Assembly (NCBI GenBank): GCA_937872165.1
Contig: CALMOR010000131.1
Coordinates: 2,958 to 12,586 of the forward strand
Length of the DNA stretch: 9,629 nucleotides
Reading direction: 5' to 3'
From: an uncultured Burkholderiales bacterium
GTDB lineage: Bacteria; Pseudomonadota; Gammaproteobacteria; Burkholderiales; Burkholderiaceae_D
Part shown: positions 1 to 6,254 of the stretch, one piece after another
Position numbering within the stretch: the first letter of the stretch is position 1
Layout of the letters: each line of letters opens with the position of its first letter
Notes under the pieces: generated by a model
Told to the model about the DNA's origin: nothing
Databases searched by the model: none
Seen by the model: the letters and a program-made list of their open reading frames with translations, nothing else
Made by a program: the position numbers and the translations under genes

Positions 1-363
1 CGCATCGACACGGCGGGCGGCGACTTCGGGCGCGATCCGCTGCCGGCCGGCGCCGACCTGGCGACGCTGGTGCGCGTGATCCACGACCACGACGACGAGG
101 TCGCCCTCGCCATCCTCCGCGCGGTGCATGCCGCGCTGCCACCCGGCGGCGTGCTGCTGCTGGCCGAACCGATGGCGGCGACAGCGGGCGCCGAAGCGAT
201 GGGCGACGCGTACTTCGGCATGTACCTGATGGCGATGGGCAGCGGTCGACCCCGGACGTCGGACGAACTCGCGTCGATGCTGATGCGGGCGGGTTTCCGC
301 CGCAGCAAGCCGCTCGCCACCACGCTGCCGCTGCAGACGGGGCTCGTCGTCGCGCGCAAGTGA
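1..363 (+). CDS. crtF: CrtF-type carotenoid O-methyltransferase, C-terminal part (5' end outside window)
   Basis: The frame is open from the first base and ends at TGA 361-363, giving about 120 C-terminal residues. Seen: LVRVIHDHDD, then a short helix and PPGGVLLLAEPM, then GRPRTSDELASMLMRAGF and a C-terminal LVVARK. This is the end of the Rossmann-like S-adenosylmethionine methyltransferase fold: the H-D-x-D region lies by the active site, and PGG-x-LLL-x-EP is the conserved post-motif strand. Known for the family: CrtF methylates the tertiary 1-hydroxyl of demethylspheroidene/hydroxyneurosporene-type carotenoids in spheroidene or spirilloxanthin synthesis, at the membrane. Its position directly upstream of bchC is the usual order in purple-bacterial clusters and supports the name. 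Another carotenoid or quinone O-methyltransferase is possible, but the context argues against it. The SAM-binding motif itself lies before the window. Confidence 0.88.
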   Translation, partial: RIDTAGGDFGRDPLPAGADLATLVRVIHDHDDEVALAILRAVHAALPPGGVLLLAEPMAATAGAEAMGDAYFGMYLMAMGSGRPRTSDELASMLMRAGFRRSKPLATTLPLQTGLVVARK

Positions 364-417
364 CGGCATTCGCCGCAACGGCGGTCAATCGTCTCCGCGC
401 ACCGCAGCATCGATCGA

Positions 418-435
418 CGTCAATTCAAGTTGACA
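418..435 (+). promoter_or_regulatory. PpsR/CrtJ-like operator 1, over the -35 box
   Basis: The sequence CGTCAATTCAAGTTGACA fits the family consensus TGTC-N10-GACA except for C instead of T at the first base. Its inner arms GTCAA (419-423) and TTGAC (430-434) are a perfect inverted repeat with a 6-bp centre. It completely covers the -35 box, so binding would block RNA polymerase. PpsR/CrtJ is known to repress bch, crt and puc genes in oxygen or high light; its gene is not in this window. Confidence 0.62.
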
Positions 436-457
436 CTCAGATACGTAAGAATATGAT
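430..457 (+). promoter_or_regulatory. sigma-70-type promoter of bchC (start of the bchCXYZ-puf superoperon)
   Basis: The -35 box TTGACA (430-435) matches consensus completely. The -10 box TATGAT (452-457) matches at 5 of 6 positions, and the spacer is 16 bp. It lies in a locally AT-rich patch of otherwise GC-rich DNA, 38 bp before the bchC ATG, so the predicted transcript leader is about 30 nt. Both boxes lie inside PpsR/CrtJ-like operators, as is known for the Rhodobacter bchC promoter. Transcription from here could continue through bchXYZ into puf, since I see no convincing terminator in between. Confidence 0.72.
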
Positions 458-461
458 GACA
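444..461 (+). promoter_or_regulatory. PpsR/CrtJ-like operator 2, over the -10 box
   Basis: CGT-N12-ACA, with GACA in the right half, again differs from TGT-N12-ACA only at the first base. Symmetry is weaker than in the upstream site. It encloses the whole -10 box (452-457). The gap to the first site is 8 bp and the start-to-start distance is 26 bp; TGACAC is repeated directly at 431-436 and 457-462. Paired sites with a short gap match the cooperative binding arrangement known at bchC in Rhodobacter. Confidence 0.52.
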
Positions 462-495
462 CCTTGAACCACGATCCCTTTCGTCCCGGATCAGC

Positions 496-1446
496 ATGAA
501 CAGCACCGCCGTCGTCTTCGGACAACCCCAGCGACTCGCCGTCCAGCGGCTCGACCTCTGCGAGGCCGGTCCCGCGGACGTCGTCGTCGACGTCCGGCAC
601 AGCGGCATCAGCACCGGCACCGAGAAGCTGCTGTGGACCGGCCGCATGCCGCAGTTCCCCGGCATGGGCTATCCGCTGGTGCCGGGCTACGAATCGGTCG
701 GCGTCGTCGCCGACGCGGGCGATGCGAGCGGACACGCCGTCGGCGACTTCGTCTACGTGCCTGGCGCGCGCTGCTACGGCGACGTTCGCGGCCTCTTCGG
801 CGGCGCCGCGTCGCGGGTCGTCGTGGCCGGCCACAAGGCGTTGACCGTCGACGCGGCCGTCGGCGAGGAGGGCGTGCTGCTCGCGCTCGCCGCCACCGCG
901 TACCACGCGGTCGCCGGGGACGGACGCCACGCGGTGGCGCCGCCGGAGCTGATCGTCGGCCACGGCGTGCTCGGCCGTCTGATCGCGCGGATGACGGTGG
1001 CCGCCGGTTTCGCGCCGCCGACCGTGTGGGAAGTCGACGCGGCCCGCTCGACCGGGGCGATCGGCTATCCGGTCGTGAGGCCGGACGACGATCAGCGCCG
1101 CGACTATCGATCGATCTGCGACGTCAGCGGCGACGCGTCGCTGCTCGACGCGCTGATCGCCCGGCTCGCGAAGGGCGGCGAGGTCGTGCTCGCGGGTTTC
1201 TACACCGACCGTCTCGGCTTCGACTTCGCGCCCGCGTTCATGCGCGAGGCGCGCATCCGCACCGCCGCGGAATGGCGCCGCTCCGACCTGCTCGCGGTGA
1301 AGGAACTGGTCGAGACCGGACGCGTGTCGCTCGCCGGGCTGATCACGCATCGCGAGCCTGCCGAGCACGCCGCGCGCGCCTATCCGACCGCGTTCGACGA
1401 TTCGTCGTGCCTGAAGATGGTCCTCGACTGGAGAGCTTGCCCATGA
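496..1446 (+). CDS. bchC: Bacteriochlorophyllide 3-hydroxyethyl dehydrogenase BchC
   Basis: A 316-residue protein of the medium-chain dehydrogenase/reductase type. It oxidises the C3 1-hydroxyethyl group to acetyl, the last ring modification that gives bacteriochlorophyllide a, using NAD in the cytoplasm. Seen: N-terminal GroES-like part with the BchC signature SGISTGTEKLLWTGRMP (about 36-52) and PLVPGYESVGVV (60-71), then the nucleotide-binding glycine loop GHGVLG (155-160), and a C-terminal EWRRSDLLAVKELVETGR stretch. The zinc-binding Cys/His set of classical alcohol dehydrogenases is not evident, as usual for BchC. The ATG at 496 has only a weak ribosome-binding site (GGA at 488-490), but the N-terminus fits the family. 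The stop overlaps the bchX start (ATGA), so the two are translationally coupled. Confidence 0.95.
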   Translation: MNSTAVVFGQPQRLAVQRLDLCEAGPADVVVDVRHSGISTGTEKLLWTGRMPQFPGMGYPLVPGYESVGVVADAGDASGHAVGDFVYVPGARCYGDVRGLFGGAASRVVVAGHKALTVDAAVGEEGVLLALAATAYHAVAGDGRHAVAPPELIVGHGVLGRLIARMTVAAGFAPPTVWEVDAARSTGAIGYPVVRPDDDQRRDYRSICDVSGDASLLDALIARLAKGGEVVLAGFYTDRLGFDFAPAFMREARIRTAAEWRRSDLLAVKELVETGRVSLAGLITHREPAEHAARAYPTAFDDSSCLKMVLDWRACP

Positions 1447-2471
1447 GCGTGGCCGAAATCATGTCCGCACCGACCGCATCGCCGATCAAGTTCGTCGAGG
1501 TGCTGCGCAAGGAGGCTGCGATCGAGCCGGACGCCGTCGTCGATCGTTCGCATTCGCCGGCCGCCAAGACCACGCAGATCATCGCGATCTACGGCAAGGG
1601 CGGCATCGGCAAGAGCTTCACGCTCGCCAACCTCAGCTACATGATGGCGCAGCAGGGCAAGAAGGTCCTGCTGATCGGGTGCGACCCGAAGAGCGACACG
1701 ACGTCGCTGCTGTTCGGCGGCCGCGCCTGCCCGACCATCATCGAGACCAGCTCGAAGAAGAAGCTCGCCGGCGAGGCGGTGCAGATCGGCGACGTCTGCT
1801 TCAAGCGCGACGGCGTGTACGCGATGGAGCTCGGCGGGCCCGAGGTCGGCCGCGGCTGCGGAGGGCGCGGGATCATCCACGGCTTCGAGCTGCTCGAGAA
1901 GCTCGGCTTCCACGACTGGGGCTTCGACTACGTGCTGCTCGACTTCCTCGGCGACGTCGTGTGCGGCGGCTTCGGCCTGCCGATCGCGCGCGACATGTGC
2001 CAGAAGGTCATCGTCGTCGCCAGCAACGACCTGCAGTCGCTGTACGTCGCCAACAACGTCTGCTCGGCGGTCGAGTACTTCCGCAAGCTCGGCGGCAACG
2101 TCGGCGTGGCCGGCATGGTCATCAATCGCGACGACGGCACCGGCGAGGCGAAGGCCTTCGCTGAACACGTCGGCATCCCGGTGCTGTCGACGATTCCGGC
2201 CAACGAGGACATCCGTCGCAAGAGCGCCAGCTACGAGATCATCGGGCGGCCCGGGTCGGCCTGGGGCCCGATGTTCGCGGAGCTCGCTGGCAACGTGCAC
2301 ACGTCGCAGCCGATGCGGCCGACGCCGATGACGCAGGACGGCCTGCTCGGCCTCTTCTCCGCCGCGTCGGTCGGGCGCGACGTGGTGCTCGAACCGGCCA
2401 CGACCTTCGACATGTGCGGCAGGCGCGAGGTCGTGAAGGAGACGCTCGAAGTCGTCTACGACGACGTCTGA
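1443..2471 (+). CDS. bchX: Chlorophyllide a reductase, iron-sulfur ATPase subunit BchX
   Basis: A 342-residue NifH-like protein. As a homodimer with a [4Fe-4S] cluster it hydrolyses ATP and passes electrons to BchY-BchZ, which reduces the C7=C8 bond of chlorophyllide a. Seen: P-loop GKGGIGKS (51-58), switch region LLIGCDPKSDTTS (76-88), the two cluster cysteines C139 (in GRGCGGRG) and C174 (in DVVCGGFG), and VLLDFLGDVVCGGFGLPIARD. The roughly 46 residues ahead of the P-loop are a normal BchX extension and separate it from BchL. The start at 1443 is supported by GGAGAG at 1430-1435 (7-nt spacing) and the ATGA overlap with bchC. bchY begins 8 nt after its stop. All key residues are present. Confidence 0.97.
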   Translation: MSVAEIMSAPTASPIKFVEVLRKEAAIEPDAVVDRSHSPAAKTTQIIAIYGKGGIGKSFTLANLSYMMAQQGKKVLLIGCDPKSDTTSLLFGGRACPTIIETSSKKKLAGEAVQIGDVCFKRDGVYAMELGGPEVGRGCGGRGIIHGFELLEKLGFHDWGFDYVLLDFLGDVVCGGFGLPIARDMCQKVIVVASNDLQSLYVANNVCSAVEYFRKLGGNVGVAGMVINRDDGTGEAKAFAEHVGIPVLSTIPANEDIRRKSASYEIIGRPGSAWGPMFAELAGNVHTSQPMRPTPMTQDGLLGLFSAASVGRDVVLEPATTFDMCGRREVVKETLEVVYDDV

Positions 2472-2479
2472 GCCCCGCC

Positions 2480-4045
2480 ATGTCGACGCCGATGAACACC
2501 GTCATCCCGATCGTTCCGCTCGCCGTGCCGACGGCCGTCGACGGCGACGGCATGGGCTGCCATTCGGGCGGCGACGCGATGCTCGCGGCGGCGAAGGCGG
2601 CCGGCAAGTCGGCGGTGCTCGAGCAGTACGCGAAGGACTATCCCCGCGACCGCGACGACGGAACCCCGGCGGGTCCCCACGCCCAGCCGCAGAGCATGTG
2701 CCCGGCCTTCGGCTCGCTGCGCGTCGGGCTGCGCATGCGACGCACGGCGACGATCCTGTCGGGCTCGGCCTGCTGCGTGTACGGCCTGACGTTCACGTCG
2801 CATTTCTACGGCGCGAAGCGCAGCGTCGGCTACGTGCCGTTCAACTCCGAGTCGCTCGTGACCGGCAAGCTCTTCGAGGACATCCGAGACGCGGTCCACA
2901 AGGAAGCCGATCCCGCGAAGTACGACGCGATCGTCGTCATCAATCTGTGCGTGCCGACCGCTTCGGGAGTGCCGCTGCAGATCCTGCCCGCGGCCATCGA
3001 CGGCGTCCGCATCATCGGCGTCGACGTGCCGGGCTTCGGCGTGCCGACCCATGCCGAGGCCAAGGACGTGCTCGCCGGTGCGATGCTGAAGTACGCGCGC
3101 GGCGAGGTCGAGCAGGGACCGGTGTCGGCGCCGCGCGCGGGCCGCGCGGACAGGCCGACGGTGACGCTGCTCGGCGAGATGTTTCCCGCCGACCCCGTGA
3201 TCATCGGGATGATGCTCGAGCCGATGGGACTCGCGGCCGGACCCGTGGTGCCGACGCGCGAATGGCGCGAGCTCTATGCGGCGCTCGACGGCGCGGTGAT
3301 CGCGGCCGTCCATCCGTTCTACACCGCGAGCATCCGCGAGTTCGAGAGCGCAGGTCGTCCGATCGTCGGGTCGGGGCCGGTGGGACAGGACGGCACCGAG
3401 GCCTGGCTGCAGGCGATCGGCACGGCCGCCGGCGTCGCCCAGGAGAAGATCGACGCGGCGAAGAACCGCATGCTTCCTGCGATCAGGGGTGCGCTCGAGA
3501 AGGCGCCGATCAAGGGCCGCATCACGCTGTCGGGTTACGAAGGATCGGAGCTGCTGGTCGCGCGTCTGCTGATCGAGAGCGGTGCGGACCTGCGTTACGT
3601 CGGCACCGCCTGTCCGCGGACCGCATGGAGCGCGGACGACTGCGCGTGGCTCGAAGCGAGGGGCGTGCACGTGCAGTACCGCGCATCGCTCGAACAGGAC
3701 CTGGCCGCGATGCACGAGTGGCGCCCGGACCTCGCGATCGGCACGACGCCGGTGGTGCAGGCCGCCAAGGAGCGCTGCATCCCGGCGCTCTACTTCACGA
3801 ACCTGATCTCCGCCCGACCGCTGATGGGGCCGGCCGGCGCGGGCTCGCTCGCGCAGGTCGTCAACGCGGCGATCGCCAACAAGGCGCGCTTCGAGACCAT
3901 GCGCGACTTCTTCGGCGGCGCCGGCACGGACTACGCGGCCGGCGTATGGGAGAACGTGCCGAAGGACCGGCCCGAGTGGAAGGCGTTCACGCGGCACCAG
4001 GTCGAGAAGCTCGCGAAGAGGCGCAAGGCCGAGGAGATGATTTGA
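2480..4045 (+). CDS. bchY: Chlorophyllide a reductase subunit BchY
   Basis: A 521-residue NifD-like catalytic subunit of chlorophyllide a oxidoreductase; with BchZ it forms the heterotetramer that binds chlorophyllide. Seen: GMGCHSGGDAM near residue 25, QSMCPAFGSLRVGLRMRRTA (71-90), SGSACCVYGLTFTSHFYG (94-111) and NLCVPTASGVPLQILP (155-170). Cysteines C74, C99 and C157 have the spacing (25 and 58) of the three cluster ligands known in Rhodobacter BchY; the fourth comes from BchZ. I chose ATG 2480. A second in-frame ATG at 2492 would remove only four residues. Neither start has a clear Shine-Dalgarno sequence, so translation probably depends on coupling to bchX 8 nt upstream. Confidence 0.96.
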   Translation: MSTPMNTVIPIVPLAVPTAVDGDGMGCHSGGDAMLAAAKAAGKSAVLEQYAKDYPRDRDDGTPAGPHAQPQSMCPAFGSLRVGLRMRRTATILSGSACCVYGLTFTSHFYGAKRSVGYVPFNSESLVTGKLFEDIRDAVHKEADPAKYDAIVVINLCVPTASGVPLQILPAAIDGVRIIGVDVPGFGVPTHAEAKDVLAGAMLKYARGEVEQGPVSAPRAGRADRPTVTLLGEMFPADPVIIGMMLEPMGLAAGPVVPTREWRELYAALDGAVIAAVHPFYTASIREFESAGRPIVGSGPVGQDGTEAWLQAIGTAAGVAQEKIDAAKNRMLPAIRGALEKAPIKGRITLSGYEGSELLVARLLIESGADLRYVGTACPRTAWSADDCAWLEARGVHVQYRASLEQDLAAMHEWRPDLAIGTTPVVQAAKERCIPALYFTNLISARPLMGPAGAGSLAQVVNAAIANKARFETMRDFFGGAGTDYAAGVWENVPKDRPEWKAFTRHQVEKLAKRRKAEEMI

Positions 4046-4175
4046 GCCTGCTCATCGACGTCCGCGTCATACGGCCGCGTGTCCCTGCGCGGCGCGCGGC
4101 GGCATCCGCTTCGCTCGTCGCTGCCAGCGAGCGGGCCCCGTCCTCCACCGCGACGATGCCCGGGGAGCATCGCTG
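4046..4175 (+). other. 130-nt bchY-bchZ spacer with an inverted repeat
   Basis: No gene is visible here. A 6-bp perfect inverted repeat, CGCTCG (4112-4117) and CGAGCG (4128-4133), has a 10-nt loop and could form an RNA hairpin. It has no T-run, so it is not a convincing terminator. I found no sigma-70 boxes and no TGT-N12-ACA site. The bchZ ribosome-binding site GGGGAG (4162-4167) lies at the end. Confidence 0.4.
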
Positions 4176-5660
4176 ATGTTCGTCATCGACCACGACCGCG
4201 CCGGCGGCTACTGGGGCGCCGTCTACGTGTTCACCGCGATCAAGGGGCTGCAGGTCGTCGTCGACGGGCCGGTCGGCTGCGAGAACCTGCCGGTCACGTC
4301 GGTGCTGCACTACACCGACGCGTTGCCGCCGCACGAGCTGCCGATCGTCGTCACGGGTCTGGCCGAGGAGCAGCTCGGGCGCGAAGGCACCGAGGGCTCG
4401 ATGCGCCGTGCGCACGCGACGCTCGATCCGGACCTGCCGTCGGTGGTCGTGACCGGCTCGATCGCCGAGATGATCGGCGGCGGCGTGACGCCGCAGGGCA
4501 CCAACATCCAGCGCTTCCTGCCGAGGACCATCGACGAGGACCAGTGGCAATGCGCCAACCGCGCGATGCACTGGCTGTGGTCCGAATACGGAATGCGCAA
4601 GGTACCTGCCCGCGAGCCGTTCGCCGATCGCGCGCCCGACGAGAAGCCGCGCGTCAACATCATCGGCCCGGCCTACGGCACGTTCAACATGCCGAGCGAC
4701 CTCGCGGAGATCCGCCGTCTCGTGCAGGGCATCGGCGCCGAGGTCAACATGGTCTTCCCGCTGGGCAGCCATCTCGCCGACGTGTCGCGGCTGGTCGAGG
4801 CCGACGTCAACGTCTGCCTGTATCGCGAGTTCGGCCGGATGCTCTGCGAGGCCCTGGAGCGGCCTTACCTGCAGGCGCCGATCGGCCTGCATTCCACGAC
4901 GCGCTTCCTGCGCTCGCTCGGCGAACTGCTGCACCTCGATCCCGAGCCGTTCATCGAGCGCGAGAAGCACACGACGGTGAAGCCGATCTGGGACCTGTGG
5001 CGCTCGGTCACGCAGGACTTCTTCGCGACCGCGAGCTTCGCGGTCGTCGCCAGCGAGACCTACACGCGCGGGCTGCGCCATTTCCTCGAGGACGAGATGG
5101 GATTGCCGTGCAACTTCGCCGTTGCGCGAAAGCCGGGCGAGAAGACCGACAACCAGGCGATCCGCGCGCTCTGTCGCGACAAGCCGCCCCTCGTGATGTT
5201 CGGCAGCTACAACGAGCGCATGTACCTGGCCGAGAGCTCGGCCGGCGCGATGATGCGGCCGACCTACATCCCGGCCTCCTTCCCCGGCGCGATCGTCCGC
5301 CGCCATACCGGCACGCCCTTCATGGGCTATGCGGGCGCGACCTACCTGATCCAGGAATTCTGCAACGCGTTGTTCGACGCGCTGTTCCACATCCTGCCGC
5401 TCGGCACGGACCTCGATCGCATCGAGCCGACGATCGCGCGCGCCGGCATGCGAGGCGATGCGGACCGGCCGTGGGACGACGATGCGCAGACGCTGCTCGG
5501 CGAGCTCGTCGAGCACGAGCCGGTACTGGTCCGGATCTCGGCCGCCAAGCGCCTGCGCGATCGCGCGGAACGCGATGCGCGGAAGGCCGGCGAAGAGCGC
5601 GTCACGGCGCGGCGCGTAGCCGAAGCGCGCGAGGCGCTACGCATGGGAGAGCCGGCATGA
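4176..5660 (+). CDS. bchZ: Chlorophyllide a reductase subunit BchZ
   Basis: A 494-residue NifK-like partner of BchY in chlorophyllide a oxidoreductase. Seen: the family N-terminus DHDRAGGYWGAVYVFTAIKG, then DGPVGCENLPVTSVLHYTDA containing C35, which by position is the fourth ligand of the BchY-BchZ [4Fe-4S] cluster. VVVTGSIAEMIGGGVTPQG and TNIQRFLPRTIDEDQWQ follow (to about 127), then NIIGPAYGTFNMPSDLAEI and FMGYAGATYLIQEFCNALFD. The C-terminus is a charged helix rich in Arg, Glu and Ala, also usual for BchZ. The start is fixed by the family N-terminus and GGGGAG with 8-nt spacing. Unlike its upstream neighbours it is separated from bchY by 130 nt. It is followed by pufB with no pufQ between. 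Confidence 0.97.
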   Translation: MFVIDHDRAGGYWGAVYVFTAIKGLQVVVDGPVGCENLPVTSVLHYTDALPPHELPIVVTGLAEEQLGREGTEGSMRRAHATLDPDLPSVVVTGSIAEMIGGGVTPQGTNIQRFLPRTIDEDQWQCANRAMHWLWSEYGMRKVPAREPFADRAPDEKPRVNIIGPAYGTFNMPSDLAEIRRLVQGIGAEVNMVFPLGSHLADVSRLVEADVNVCLYREFGRMLCEALERPYLQAPIGLHSTTRFLRSLGELLHLDPEPFIEREKHTTVKPIWDLWRSVTQDFFATASFAVVASETYTRGLRHFLEDEMGLPCNFAVARKPGEKTDNQAIRALCRDKPPLVMFGSYNERMYLAESSAGAMMRPTYIPASFPGAIVRRHTGTPFMGYAGATYLIQEFCNALFDALFHILPLGTDLDRIEPTIARAGMRGDADRPWDDDAQTLLGELVEHEPVLVRISAAKRLRDRAERDARKAGEERVTARRVAEAREALRMGEPA

Positions 5661-5742
5661 CCGCCTCCCGTCGATCGAATCGTCGCCGTTCGAGGTCGAG
5701 CGGCCCGGCATTTGTCGAGGCGGCTCGCTGCCCCGGCGGGTC

Positions 5743-5779
5743 CCTGTCGCGCGGGAGAAGCGCGGTGACGGCCGACAGG
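5743..5779 (+). promoter_or_regulatory. Inverted repeat (probable mRNA hairpin) in the pufB leader
   Basis: CCTGTCG (5743-5749) and CGACAGG (5773-5779) are perfect complements around a 23-nt loop. A small inner CGC (5750-5752) / GCG (5760-5762) pairing is also possible. The structure ends 8 nt before the pufB ribosome-binding site. It could protect the 5' end of puf mRNA or mark a processing point. The arms contain TGTC and GACA, but their spacing does not fit a PpsR operator. Confidence 0.42.
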
Positions 5780-5801
5780 CCAATTTCAAGGAGTCATTCA
5801 T

Positions 5802-5951
5802 ATGCTTGCGAATAGAGAGGGCTCGCTGTCCGGCCTCACGGAACCGGAGGCGAAGGAGTTCCACAAGATCTTCGTCACCAGCTTCCTCGGGTTCACGGCG
5901 ATCGCGGTGGTCGCCCACATCCTGGTGTGGAACTGGCGGCCCTGGTTGTAG
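5802..5951 (+). CDS. pufB: Light-harvesting 1 beta protein PufB
   Basis: A 49-residue protein of the antenna beta family. It spans the inner membrane once, N-terminus in the cytoplasm, and with PufA forms the LH1 ring around the reaction centre. Seen: LTEPEAKEFHKIF with the first conserved His H21, a hydrophobic span (about 24-43), the bacteriochlorophyll-ligating H39 in VVAHILVWNW, and the characteristic WRPWL end (45-49). A strong ribosome-binding site AAGGAG (5788-5793) sits 8 nt before the ATG. The gene is normally followed within some tens of bases by pufA; here an extra gene intervenes, beginning 30 nt after its stop. Confidence 0.96.
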   Translation: MLANREGSLSGLTEPEAKEFHKIFVTSFLGFTAIAVVAHILVWNWRPWL

Positions 5952-5981
5952 AGGCGAAGAAGCATCCGGAAGGGGAATGCG

Positions 5982-6242
5982 ATGACGACCCATGCAGATG
6001 AGTTCGCGGACGCACTGGCGAACGAGCGGATCGGTGCCTTGCCGACGACGAAGCCGAGGAACGATTCGGTGACCTTCGTCGGGATCTTCTTCGTCAGCTT
6101 CGTCGTGTTCCTGACGATCGCGCTCTGCGCACAGATGGTGGCCCTTCCCTGGCGTTCCTGGTTACCGGGGGCCGAGGGGCAGAAGTCGCTGGTCGGTGGC
6201 GTGAAGACGTCGGTCTACACGTTCATGTCTTATCTCAATTAG
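5982..6242 (+). CDS. Unrecognised 86-residue membrane protein, LH1 beta-like without the pigment His
   Basis: I recognise no named family, and its function is unknown. Seen: a polar N-terminus (1-30), one hydrophobic span (about 31-55, FVGIFFVSFVVFLTIALCAQ), then LPWRSWLPG and a 25-residue tail ending in TFMSYLN. Residues 31-61 align without gaps to PufB 19-49 with 13 identities by hand count: F32, I35, F36, S39, F40, F43, I46, A47, A50, W57, R58, W60, L61. PufB H39 becomes Q51 (CAC to CAG) and PufB H21 becomes V33. I infer a diverged pufB duplicate that no longer binds bacteriochlorophyll in the usual way. A ribosome-binding site (AGGGG, 5971-5975) precedes the ATG by 6 nt. Its stop lies next to the pufA ribosome-binding site, so it is embedded in the puf operon. 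Layout (one span plus a tail) recalls PufX-type accessory subunits, without evident sequence similarity. Confidence 0.85.
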   Translation: MTTHADEFADALANERIGALPTTKPRNDSVTFVGIFFVSFVVFLTIALCAQMVALPWRSWLPGAEGQKSLVGGVKTSVYTFMSYLN

Positions 6243-6246
6243 GAGC
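6241..6246 (+). promoter_or_regulatory. pufA ribosome-binding site overlapping the upstream stop codon
   Basis: AGGAGC starts within the TAG (6240-6242) of the preceding 86-codon gene and lies 8-9 nt before the pufA ATG. Ribosomes finishing the upstream gene would stop on the pufA initiation site, which suggests coupled translation of the two. Confidence 0.7.
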
Positions 6247-6254
6247 AACCCACC

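Noticed and set aside
385..1368. Long open frame on the - strand opposite bchC (and similar long antisense frames opposite bchX, bchY, bchZ, pufL/M and pufC)
   Set aside because: All lie opposite strongly conserved genes. Their products are rich in Arg, Ala, Asp and His without recognisable domains, typical of antisense frames in GC-rich DNA.
5745..5777. TGTC...GACA in the pufB leader as a PpsR operator
   Set aside because: The half-sites are 25 bp apart instead of 10, so they fit an RNA hairpin better than this operator.
5657..5815. A 52-codon + strand frame with ATGA overlap to bchZ, in the usual pufQ position
   Set aside because: The product is Arg/Ser-rich with no hydrophobic span and no resemblance to PufQ. 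It runs past the pufB start in another frame, and its composition is that expected of GC-rich noncoding DNA.
5937..5951. Possible frameshift at the end of pufB in the C run before TGG
   Set aside because: Re-reading against both strands gives three Cs and the canonical WRPWL followed by TAG, so the gene is intact.
5982..6242. Calling the inserted gene pufX, pufQ or a normal second pufB
   Set aside because: It is not after pufM and shows no PufX motif. It lacks the PufQ C-terminal pattern. It lacks the pigment-binding His needed for an ordinary beta protein.
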